Part shown: piece after piece, positions 54,939 through 64,000 of the stretch
Layout: every line of letters starts with the position of its first letter
How positions within the stretch are numbered: position 1 is the first letter of the stretch
From: Hyperoodon ampullatus
Lineage: Eukaryota; Chordata; Mammalia; Artiodactyla; Ziphiidae
Length of the DNA stretch: 64,000 bases
NCBI GenBank assembly: GCA_949752795.1
Contig: OX457056.1
Span: 204,663,654-204,727,653, forward strand
Reading direction: 5' to 3'
Made by a program: the position numbers and the translations under genes
Notes under the pieces: model-generated
The model's database searches: none
Told to the model about the DNA's origin: nothing
Seen by the model: only the letters and a program-made list of their open reading frames with translations

Positions 54939-55251
54939 TTTTGTTGTTGTTGTTGGGGGTAGGAGTTTATTAATTTGTTTATTTATTTTTGCTGTGTTGG
55001 GTCTTCGTTTCTGTGCGAAGGCTTTCTCTAGTTGTGGCAAGCGGGGGCCGCTCTTCATCGCAGTGCGTGGGCCTCTCACTATCGTGGCCTCTCTTGTTGC
55101 GGAGCACAGGCTCCAGACGCGCAGGCTCAGCAGTTGTGGCTCACGGGCCTAGTTGCTCTGCGGCATGTGGGATCCTCCCAGACCAGGGCTCGAACCCATG
55201 TCCCCTGCATTAGCAGGCAGATTCTCAAACACTGTGCCACCAGGCAAGCCC
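54939..55251 (-). mobile_element. CHR-1-type SINE with CHR-2-like middle
   Basis: Keeps the long CHR-1 tail ('TTTATTTATTTTTGCTGTGT', 'GCTTTCTCTAGTTGTGGCAA') but its centre reads 'GCGTGGGCCTCTCACTATCG' and 'GGAGCACAGGCTCCAGACGC' as in CHR-2. Perfect 15-bp TSD 'CCAATGTGCATTCTT' at 54924-54938 and 55252-55266. Inserted in MIR. Confidence 0.94.
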
Positions 55252-55266
55252 CCAATGTGCATTCTT

Positions 55267-55693
55267 AAATAGTATCCTCCACCACTCCCTGAGGCACCAA
55301 GGTAAATGCCACCTGGGGAAGCTTCTGGCAGTCCGTCAGCCAGCCTTCCTCGTGATTCCCACTTTGCTGTGTGTACTAAGTGTGGTGAGAGAATATTTCA
55401 AAGTGTTGAGCAGGATGACTTCCCCCTTAAACCACCACATTCCTTTATTGTGCCCTGAGGGTTTTTTCCCCACGGAAACCTTGTCTACTTCCTACCACCT
55501 CTGGTCACCCCTTTATGAAACCAGAAAACAAAGGCCACAGATACTTGTCTGTTAAGTTTCCAAGCTGCTTGTTGACTAGATAAAAATGTCCTAGCGTTAC
55601 TGACAACGTTGGTGCTTTGCTTTGACGGCTTCGGATCCCCTTTTACCATATATGTCCCCCCTTTAGTGTCCTTGAGCTCTTAGTAGTGCCTAT
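55267..55693. other. Single-copy sequence, no feature seen
   Basis: Apart from a few bases of the interrupted MIR at the left edge, nothing recognised. Confidence 0.45.
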
Positions 55694-55703
55694 GGCTCCT
55701 TTT

Positions 55704-55922
55704 TTAAAAAAAAATATTTATTTATTTATTTTTGGTTGTGTCGGGTCTTAGATGTGCCACGCGGGGCACTCGGGATCTTTCATGGCAGCTCTCGAGTTGT
55801 GGTGTGTGGGCTTAGTTGCCCCGAGGCATGGGGGATTCTGGTTCCCTGACCAGGGATCAAACCCGCATTCCCCACATTGAAAGGCAGATTCTTAACCACT
55901 GGACCACCAGGGAAGTCCCTGC
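55704..55922 (-). mobile_element. Older tRNA-Glu-type SINE of the CHR group
   Basis: A-rich tail on the left ('AAAAAAAAATATTTATTTAT'), 'GGTTGTGTCGGGTCTTAGAT', 'GTTCCCTGACCAGGGATCAA', ending 'GGACCACCAGGGAAGTCCCT'. Shares ends with CHR but has a different body. TSD 'GGCTCCTTTT' at 55694-55703 and 55923-55932. Confidence 0.9.
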
Positions 55923-55932
55923 GGCTCCTTTT

Positions 55933-56679
55933 CAAAGACCTGCCCTTGGGCACCTGGAGTTCACTCTGCCCAATCATAGGAGAAGAAAGGAGGGCCTGGG
56001 AACTTATGTCCCCCCCAGCGTGTCCTCAGCCAATGACTGCAGGTTGGGGCTATGAAGGCCCAGCCCCCTGTCCTCTGGTTGGGATAACTCCCAGGGGTGA
56101 CTTAGACTCATGAGCATCCCTCCAGGATCAGGGTGAATGTACCCTCTGTTGGATTTTTCATGAACTTGATCCCTTTCTTGGCTTCTTCCCTTTTCTTCTC
56201 CTGTTTTTCCCAGTTCTCTGGGATCATCACCTGTAAAAACTACTCAGAGTCTGCTTCTGGGGAACCTGAGCTAAGACATCTAGGGTGGGAAAGGAGAAGC
56301 GGGGTGGGGAGCTGGAGAAGCTTCTGCAATAGAAGCCCTGTCTCTTGCCATATCAGAGGGCTACAGGGAAGCTGGGCCAGCTTGGCCTTTCTTATTGTCC
56401 TTCAGAGAGTACCCCCTGCCCCCAGCCCAAATGACAGCGGCTGGCTATTCTGTCAGCCACAGCACACGTTCTGGACTGGAGCCTCTCCTTAGCTCTCCAC
56501 TTAACCTGCCTTCTCCCACCCCATTCAATGGGACAAGCCCCCTGGGATGGAGCGTGAAGTACAGCGGTCTAAGGAAAGTTCTCCCTAACACCCTCTCCCT
56601 CATACTTGACCAAGGTGATACTTGATTGGAATTCATCCACAACCTGCCACCAATCCAGTGCAGGGTTGGAACCACATTG
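55933..56679. other. Single-copy sequence, no gene recognised
   Basis: A 119-codon frame (56133-56492 +) has no domain and no convincing splice context. Confidence 0.45.
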
Positions 56680-56805
56680 AAGTACGAGTTAGAATTATTG
56701 AACACTCTACTCCTAGCTCAGCCCCCAACCAGCTCTGTGACCTGTTTTCTCATCTGCAATATAGTCTCTGAGATCCTTCCAGCCCTAAATGTCTGTTCTT
56801 TCAAT
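56680..56805 (+). mobile_element. MIR-like fragment
   Basis: 'CAACCAGCTCTGTGACCTGT', 'TTTCTCATCTGCAATATAGT', 'GAGATCCTTCCAGCCCTAAA'. Weak match to MIRb/MIR3. Confidence 0.55.
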
Positions 56806-56819
56806 ATGACACATTCGAT

Positions 56820-57050
56820 GCCTCCCAAGAGCTTATAATCTTGTTAGGGAGACACGACACAATTAGAGGGCTGTATATGACAGACTGTGGTACAAAGCTG
56901 AAATCAGCCCAATTAAGGAGGAAAATGCCTGGTGCAGAAAACAAGTACAGTGGCTGATTAGAACGGGAGGATTTCTGTGGGACAGACCGTTCAGGAGACG
57001 GCTGAAGGAACAGTTTGAGAAAGGCCTTGGAGGTTGACTGTTACTCGGAT
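56820..57050 (-). mobile_element. L2-like LINE fragment
   Basis: 'AGAGCTTATAATCTTGTTAG', 'GGAGACACGACACAATTAGA', and 'GAGAAAGGCCTTGGAGGTTG' follow antisense L2 order. Weak. Confidence 0.4.
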
Positions 57051-57654
57051 GGGGAGGGGGTGGGGGTGGGAGAGCCACCATAGTCTTATGCACGTAATTG
57101 TTACCTGGGCGTGAAATGAGGACAGAGGCAAGGGAGGGCAGAGAATTCAATCCTGGTTATCATGTAATTGCTATGCCAACTCTAAGTGACTACAACACAC
57201 GCACTGCTCCAGTTATAATATGCTAGTTATTTATGGGACTATATTTCTGTTCTCCCAGGCTTAACAAACATCACTGGAAACCTGACATTCAGAATTGGCT
57301 TTTCCAACCCCCTAAATTTTAATTCAAGTAATTACGTTACTAACAGAAGCTGTAATTTATCTTCTTGTGTTTACAAAGAGGAGAAAGGCAACTTCGGCCA
57401 AGCACATGTTCCCTGTATACTATATCTGGTTCGTGCCTTTTGGTGGTGGGGAAGGGAGTGTGTCTTTAGTCTGGGTGGTCTAGAGATCGTATTGCTCATT
57501 GCTGTCTCCTCTCTGCAATGCAGAGGGCCCTGGTCAGGCTGTTTGGGGTAATGGTGCCACGGAGAACCTCAAAATGGATTGAGCTGTGTCGTTCAGAAGC
57601 AGCATCTGAGCTAAAGGACACATCTATCTTCTAACAAAACCCTTTTGGCACAGG

Positions 57655-57656
<2 letters not shown>
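57051..57656. other. Single-copy sequence
   Basis: 57200-57420 is repeat-free, AT-rich with ATTA motifs; a conserved element is possible but untested. No gene seen. Confidence 0.4.

Positions 57657-57697
<41 letters not shown>
57657..57697. repeat. (TG)n microsatellite
   Basis: About 20 uninterrupted TG units. Confidence 0.95.
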
Positions 57698-57699
<2 letters not shown>

Positions 57700-58044
57700 C
57701 AGGCATCGTTGGGAGTAAGAAACTCAGTGATTTAGATGAGAACTTTCCATGCAATTAACTTCCTCCAGACTAAAGCAGGTGCTGATGGGAACCACTGGGC
57801 AAGTCTGCTTAGTAAATACCCATCCACAGATGTAGAACAATTCAGTGGAAATAATTATACCAGGTCAATTAAGCAGAACTCAGACCTCCTCCTGTTAGCC
57901 TGTTAGAATTTTTGATTTCTATAAGTCAGGTGTGCTCAGGATTTAAACTGCTTTCCCTCTGGAAAAGGGGCCCTCTGGGCAAACATCACTGATTTGTGTG
58001 GTGAGTGTGATTGCTAAAGAAGGTGGCCCTCACTTCTCAGGAAA
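57698..58044. other. Single-copy sequence, no feature seen
   Basis: Nothing recognised. Confidence 0.45.
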
Positions 58045-58290
58045 GAGCCCCTGGGCTGGGCCTCATACAGGCCTGGGCTGGAATGCTGGCCCCAGCACCT
58101 AGGAGCTCTATAACCGTAGGCAAGTTACTTAACGCTCTAAACCTCAGTTTTCTCATTTGAAAAGTGGGGGTGGCAAGAGGGCCTGTATCCCTGTTCTTTC
58201 ATGAGGATTAATTGAGAAAATGCTGGTAAAGCACTGAAAAAAAGGGACTGGATATAATAAATGCCCCATAAGCAGCAGCTACTGTTAATA
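58045..58290 (+). mobile_element. MIR SINE, near full length
   Basis: 'GGCAAGTTACTTAACGCTCT', 'AAACCTCAGTTTTCTCATTT', 'ATGAGGATTAATTGAGAAAA', 'GGTAAAGCACTGAAAAAAAG', 'AATAAATGCCCCATAAGCAG'. Confidence 0.87.
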
Positions 58291-58734
58291 TGATGATGAT
58301 TATCATCAATGGAAAAATGGGTATTATTGTAACTGTGCCACCTATAATGATCCAGTGGAAAAACTCTGTAAAGGGCAGCATGTGAATGTAAGAGCTAATT
58401 ATGCTCAACTCCAAACATGCAGAATTTAAAGAAACCAATATGTGAGTCTATCAAATGGAACAATTAGGGGTGATGTAAGGGCTGGACAAAAGAAGGAACA
58501 CCAGAATTCAATGAATTCTAAAGACCCTTGGCTGCACTGACCGTCAGTCCATTTGTAGATTACCAATGGCTTGTCACAAAGGCTGAGAGGGAGGCTGAGA
58601 AACTAAGCTTTGGGGACCACTGTCAGGTTGAAAATAAATCAGAAACAAAATGACATCACCTTTAAAATGACAAGGCACATCAGTAAGAAATGCAATCCAA
58701 CTGATACAAATTCAGGGTTTTTTTTTTTTTGCAC
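58291..58734. other. Single-copy sequence, ends in a poly(T)
   Basis: No gene seen. A poly(T) of about 14 (58717-58730) directly precedes the MIR fragment; no clear SINE body is attached to it. Confidence 0.45.
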
Positions 58735-58870
58735 AGTAATAGTATTTATTGAGAGCTTATAATTTGACAGAGGCATTTGTTAATGCTTTATGTGGATTCC
58801 TTATTTAATCCTTACCATAACCTGTAAGGTTGGTTCTATGATTATCTCAATTTTACAGATACATAACCCT
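58735..58870 (-). mobile_element. MIR-like SINE fragment
   Basis: 'ATAGTATTTATTGAGAGCTT', 'TTAATGCTTTATGTGGATTC', 'CATAACCTGTAAGGTTGGTT', 'CTCAATTTTACAGATACATA'. Confidence 0.65.
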
Positions 58871-59579
58871 TCAGGGACACACTTGGTACAAAAAATGAAA
58901 GGGCATCTACTTCTCGGAGGCCCCTTTATAGCCTGGGAAAGTGAGACCCACCGAAAAGTTCACATGTAGGATGAAGGGCTTACTTAAACACTGGAGAATT
59001 TGGATTTCGTTGTACACACACATTCACTGAAGATATACTACTCTGTGCTAGGAACTGAGTTTGATGTTGAACGTATAATACTGAATAAAACTAGGTATGG
59101 TCAGCTTCTGGGAAGATGGAGTAGCTGTACTTTTCTTCCTGCTATGTACAACAAAACCCCCCCTGACATTGTATGTAAAACAAACGTCATAAGACTCTGA
59201 AACGTGGAAAGAAGGCAGATCAGCCAGGGACCTCTGGACCCAATGAATGACACAGAGGTGAGATCCCTGGTTCTTCTTCTTGCCTTATGTGTCCCAGACC
59301 TGGAGATGAAGAAACCAGCAACCTGGAAATGCCAATAGGCAAAGACAATAAAAAATCCTCCTCTTTCTAGCCAAGGGCCCAGGAAAGGGGAAGCTTGGCA
59401 AGACAGAGAACTTTTAGACAATGACAAAAAGTCACTGTCTAAAATGACTACTCTAGCCAAACACCACTGAAAAAACTGGCTTCACTTCCACCCAGACTGC
59501 AAAGGCTGACTGAGGAGTGTAGACTTGCACCCTCTTGTGGTTGTAACAAGGTACTCCAAGACCCTGCTGCAGCTGTGTT

Positions 59580-59975
59580 AGAGAAGGCCAAGTAGGAAGC
59601 TAAAACTTTCATTTGCTCCAGGTGGTAATGGGGCTCCCCCCATCCCTACCTGTATTGTCAGTAGAAGCCACTTCTATCCCCACCCAGCAGGAATAAGGCA
59701 CCCTTGCCCCTCCCTGCTGGAGTGGTGTCAGAGGAGGACTAGTGGAGACTCAGGACTTTCACCTCTGCTCAGGAATAATGAAGCCACTTCCCACCTCCAC
59801 CCTTTTGTGTCAGTGGAGGCCACAGTGCAGCAGGAATGAGTTACAGTCCTACCCCTCCTAGCCAGAGAGGTATCAGTGGAGGTTTGGTGGAGACAGGGAA
59901 CTCAAAACTTTGCCCAGCCCCACAACCCCCAGATGTCAGTGGAGGCCAAGTAGGGAATGTAGACTCATACCCTCA
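59580..59975 (+). repeat. Imperfect tandem units in the old L1 5' UTR
   Basis: The phrase 'TGTCAGTGGAGGCCA' or close variants recur near 59655, 59725, 59809, 59869 and 59934, each followed by a 'CAGCAGGAAT' or 'TAGGGAATG'-like stretch. Such monomer-like 5' UTR repeats occur in several mammalian L1 families. Confidence 0.65.
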
Positions 59976-60159
59976 CCTGGCAGTAACAAAATGGCACCAC
60001 TTCCCCTTCTCCTGCCAGAGCTGTATTAGAAGAAGCCAGTTAAAACAGAGGTTCAAATAAGATTCAGAGTCTCATAACATAATGTTCATAATATCCAGAT
60101 TTCAATTAAAAAAACCACTTGTCACACTAAGAACCAGGAAATCTCAAATTGAATGTAAG

Positions 60160-61400
60160 AAGATAATCAGTGGATGCCATCACTGAGATGACAGAGGTGT
60201 TGAAATTATCTGACAGAGATTGTAAAGCAGTCATTGTAAAAGTACTTCAACAAGCCATTATAAACATGTTCAAAAGAAATAAAATACAGAAAGTTTCAGC
60301 AAGGAAACAGAAGATGTAATGAAGAAACAAACGGGAATTTTAGAACTGAAAAACATAATAAGTGAAGAAACAAAAACAGAACACCTCAAAGGATAAATTC
60401 AACAGCAGAATAGAATGGACTGAGGAAAGTATCATTGAACTTAAAGCTAGAACAATAGAAATTACCCAATCTGAGAGCAGACTGAAAGAAAAATGAACAA
60501 AGTCTCAGGGGCTTGTGGGACTATAACAAAAGATCTAATATTCATGTCCTGTGACTCACAGAAGGAGAGGAGAAAAAAAGACAGGGGTAGAAAAGTACTC
60601 ACAGAGATAATGGCTGAAAACTTCTCAAATTTGGCAAAAGAAATACCTACATATTCAAGAAGCTGAGTGAACAATCAGAAATAAACACAAAGAAATCCAC
60701 AGCAAAACACACATATATGGAATCTAAGAAAAAAAAAAGGTCATGAAGAACCTAGAGGCAAGACGGGAATAAAGACACAGACCTACTAGAGAATGAACTT
60801 GAGTACACAGGGAGGGGGAAGGGTAAGCCGGGACAAAGTGAGAGAGTGGCACGGACGTATATACACTACCAAATGTAAAATAGATAGCTAGTGGGAAGCA
60901 GCCGCATAGCACAGGGAGATCAGCTCGGTGCTTTGTGACCACCTAGAGGGGTGGAATAGGGAGGGTGGGAGGGAGGGAGACGCAAGAGGGAAGAGATATG
61001 GGGATATATGTATATGTATAACTGATTCACTTTGTTATAAAGCAGAAACTAACACACCATTGTAAAGCAATTATACTCCAATAAAGATGTTAAAAAAAAA
61101 AAAGAAATCCACAGCAAGACATATCACAACCAAACGTCTGAAAATTGAAGACAAAGAAAAATCTTGAAAGCAGCAAGCAAGAAACGACACATTACCTATA
61201 GGGGAAAAACAATTTAAATGACAATGGATTTCTCATCAGAAACCATGGAAGTCAGAAAGAAGTGACATGGCATTTTTTTCAAGTGCTGAAAGTGAAGAAA
61301 TGTCAACCTAGAAATCCATAACCAGTGAAACTATCCTTCAAGAATGAAGGGGAAATGAAGTCATTCTCAGATGAAGAAAAACTACCAGGAAACCTACTCT
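60160..61400 (+). pseudogene. Old L1 ORF1 pseudogene
   Basis: Decayed ORF1 with lysine/glutamate-rich, coiled-coil-like pieces (for example 'GILELKNIISEETKTEHLKG' around 60330-60392) and a later RNA-binding part ('ENFSNLAKEIPTYSRS', about 60618-60665). Many stops and shifts; it is also cut by the young L1 insertion at 60706-61100. The 3' part (61118-61400) is only recognisable by position and traces such as 'AAACCATGGAAGTCAG'. Confidence 0.65.
60706..61100 (+). mobile_element. Young 5'-truncated L1 (3' UTR only)
   Basis: Consists almost only of an L1 3' UTR closely matching 32115-32520: 'GAACCTAGAGGCAAGACGGG', 'GGAGGGGGAAGGGTAAGCCG', 'ATACACTACCAAATGTAAAA', 'CCAATAAAGATGTT' plus A-tail. Perfect 17-bp TSD 'AAAGAAATCCACAGCAA' at 60689-60705 and 61101-61117. 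Inserted into the old L1 ORF1. Confidence 0.96.
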
Positions 61401-61949
61401 AAATAAATAACTATAGGAAGTACTCTAAAAAGAAAGAAAATGATAAAAGAAGGAACTCTGGAACACCAGGAATGAAGAAAGAACATGGTAGGAAAAAACA
61501 CTGCTGAAAAAATAGGCTTTCCTTCTCCTCTTGAGTTTTCTAAATTTTGTTTAATGGTTGAAGCAAAAATTATAACACTGCCTGATATGGTTCTAAATGT
61601 AAGTATAGAAAATATTTAAGACAATTTTAAGTGGGGAGGGTAAAGAGACATAAAGAGAAATAAGATTTCTATACTTTACTCAAACTGGTAAAATGAAAAG
61701 CTAGCCAGCTGTGATAAGTTATGTAATTTAATGCCATACCTAGAGCAACCACTGAAAAAGCCATACAGAGATACATTAAAGAATACTATAAATAAAATCA
61801 AACTGGAATTTGAAAAATGTTCAAGTAATCCACAGGCAGCAGGAAAAACCAAACAGGTAAATGAAAAACAGAGAGATCAAGAAGAAACAAAAAATAAAAT
61901 GGCAGGCTTAAATTCTAACATATCACTAATTTCATTAATGGTCTAAATA

Positions 61950-64000
61950 TATAAAATATATAAAATAAAAGACAGAGTTTAGCAGAATGGATTAACAGTC
62001 ATGAGCCTACTATATGCTATCTACAAGAAACTCACTTCAAATATAACCATTAAAGGATAGAAAAAGATATATCATGAAAATATTAATCAAAAGAATGCAA
62101 GACTAGCTGTATTAATTGCAAATAAAGTAGACTTCAGAACAAAGAAAATTACCAGAGACAGGCATTATATAATGACAAAGGGGTCAATCTATCAAGAAGA
62201 TATTGCAGTCTTAAATGTGTAAGTGTCAAACAACAGAGCTGCAAAATATGTGAAGCAAAACCTGATAGAACTAAAGGGAGAAATAGACAAATCCACAATT
62301 AGAATTAGAGACTTCAGGTGCCCTCTCTCGACAATTGATAGACCAGCTAGATAGAAAATCAGTAAGGACATGTAATAACTCAGCAACACCATCAGCCAAC
62401 AGGATCTAGTAGTTATAGAACATGGTACAATATACTTTGTTTTCAAAGAACCACAGAATATAGATAAGACAGACAATATCCTGGACTATAAAACAGACTA
62501 AAACATTTAAAAAAACTTGAAACCATACAGAATGACAGAATGTGTTCTCAGAGCACAATGGAATCACACTAGAAATCAATAACAGAAAAATAATAGGAAA
62601 TTTCCAGATACTTGAAAACAAAGAACAAATAATCCATGGGTCAAAGAGGAAGTTTCAAGAAAAATTTAAAAATATTGAACTGAATGAAATAAAACATATA
62701 TCACAATTTGTGGGATACAGTTAAACTAGTGCTGAGAGGGCAATTTATAGCACTAAATCCATATATTAGAGAAGAGGAAAAGATTCAAGTCAATAATTTA
62801 AGCTCCCACCTCAAGAACCTAGAAAAAAGAAGAGCAGGTAAACCCAAAGCAAGCAGAAGGAAGAAAATAATAAAGAAAATAGCAGAAACCAATGAAACTG
62901 AAAACAGAAAAAAAAAATAGAGAAAATTGGTGAAACAAAGACTGGTTCCTTCGAAAAGAGCAATAAAATCGACAAACTTCTAGCAAGACTGACAAAGTGA
63001 AAAGAAGTTAGCAATATTAGGAATGGGGGATAGCACTACTGATTCTGCAGATGTCAAAGGGATACTACTAACAATTCTACCCACACAAATTTGACAATCT
63101 AGATAAAATAGACTGATGTTTTGAAAAACACCAACTACCACAACTTACCCAATATGAAATAGATAATTTTAATAGCTCTATAACTATTACAGAAATTAAA
63201 TTCATAATTTCAAAAACTCCCCCAAAAGAAATTTCCAAGCACAGAAGATTTCACTGGAGAATTCTATCAAGTTTACAGAAGAATTAAGACCAATTCTACA
63301 TATTGTCTTCCAGAAAATAGAAGAAGAGGGAACATTTCCCAGTTCATTTTATTAAGTGAGTATTATCCTGATACCAAAACCAGGGAGTAGTGAAAAAAAA
63401 AAAAAAGAAAAAAAAAGAAAACCACAGACCAATATCATTCATGATTATAGACACAAAAACCTTTAACAAAATATTAGCAAATACAATTCAGCAATATACA
63501 AAATGAATTATATACTATGACCAAGTGGGGTTTATTGCAGGCTTGTAAGACTGGTTTAATATGAGAATATCAATCGATATCAATAGGTTAAAGAGGAAAA
63601 ATCAACTGATCGTATCAATGCAGAAAAAGCATTTAACAAAATTTAACACCTATTTGTGATTAAATATTCAGAATAACAGGAATAGAGGAGACATTTCTCT
63701 ATTTGATAAAGAGCACTACAAAAAACCAATAGGTAAAATTGTTCTTAATGGTGAAATTCTGAATGCTTTCCCCCTAAGATCAGAAACAAGGCAAGGATGT
63801 ATACTCTTACCATTTTTATTTAGCACAGCTCTGGAAGTTCAATCCTGTGCAATAAGGCAAGAAAAGAAAATAAAAGGCATTATGGACTGGAAAGGAAGAA
63901 ATAAAACTGTCTGTATTTGCATATGACATGATTATTTACATAGAAAATCCCAAGGTATCTACAAAAATAATCCTGGAATAAGTGAGTTCAGCAAGGACAC
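61950..64000 (+). pseudogene. Old L1 ORF2 pseudogene, incomplete at window end
   Basis: Order is endonuclease end (about 61980-62420, traces such as 'ACTATATGCTATCTACAAGA'), linker (62540-63010; frames 62542-62721 and 62708-62917), then the RT. In the RT the sequence follows 'GACCAAGTGGGGTTTATTGC' (63522) and 'AATGCAGAAAAAGCATTTAA' (63617), and reaches the active-site block at 63916-63927. That block reads Phe-Ala-Tyr-Asp instead of Phe-Ala-Asp-Asp, so the first catalytic Asp is lost. Numerous stops and shifts confirm it is dead. Confidence 0.8.

Larger units (their letters stand above)
59096..64000 (+). mobile_element. Old L1 (L1M) with 5' UTR, ORF1 and most of ORF2, runs off the window
   Basis: Begins near 'TCTGGGAAGATGGAGTAGCT', followed by a 5' UTR with imperfect repeats (about 59100-60060), ORF1 remnants (about 60160-61400), and ORF2 remnants from about 61900 on. 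It is far more decayed than the L1s at 26500 and 43578, and is interrupted by a young L1 3'-UTR fragment at 60706-61100. Its end lies outside the window. Confidence 0.85.

Noticed and set aside
58717..58734. Poly(T) as the tail of another minus-strand SINE
   Set aside because: The following bases ('GCACAGTAATAG') are MIR-like and lack the CHR end; no TSD was found.
1..64000. CRISPR arrays, operons, phage, plasmid or toxin-antitoxin genes
   Set aside because: No regularly spaced direct repeats, ribosome binding sites or prokaryotic genes; the window is mammalian.

Overview
The window looks like nuclear DNA of a cetacean, most likely a toothed whale. The main sign is about a dozen copies of tRNA-Glu-derived CHR-type SINEs, with the ends 'TTCCCTGGTGGCGCAG' and 'CCGCGTACCGC'+poly(A). 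They lie among artiodactyl-type LINE-1 (L1) elements and ancient mammalian repeats (MIR, L2, hAT-Charlie, MaLR). The species assignment is an inference from repeat families. No bacterial, phage or organellar features were seen, and there is no CRISPR array or operon.

Layout. 1-1460 is the 3' end of an L1 on the minus strand. 1465-3178 is the 5' part of a much older L1/HAL1-like element, also minus, interrupted by a CHR-2 SINE. 3-26 kb is mostly single-copy, non-coding-looking sequence with scattered MIR, L2, MER5A-like, hAT, MaLR LTR and CHR copies. 26500-32536 is one plus-strand L1 insertion flanked by a 16-bp target-site duplication (TSD). It has lost the ORF1-ORF2 junction and the ORF2 endonuclease domain, and four later CHR SINEs have landed in it. 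32.5-43.5 kb is again mostly single-copy, with MIRs, an ERV-type LTR, a candidate processed retrocopy at 42262-42834 and one weak candidate exon at 39679-39724. 43578-46070 is a 5'-truncated L1 with a different 3' UTR. 46-59 kb is AT-rich, with ancient repeats, microsatellites and two SINEs in tandem near 55 kb. From about 59096 to the end is an old, badly decayed L1 with its 5' UTR. A short, much younger L1 3'-UTR insertion sits inside it at 60706-61100.

No confident host protein-coding gene was found. The longest open frames are L1 ORF fragments, frames running through SINEs, or open frames in single-copy DNA without a recognisable domain. The segment is best read as intergenic or intronic. 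How parts work together applies only to retrotransposition: L1 supplies the reverse transcriptase and endonuclease, and the CHR SINEs, the retrocopy and the truncated L1s carry the matching signature (A-tail plus 10-17 bp TSD). I found no convincing new biological system. The most useful observations are the nesting order, the internally deleted L1, the L1 3'-UTR subfamilies, the retrocopy, a poly(A)-only insertion candidate and the possible exon.
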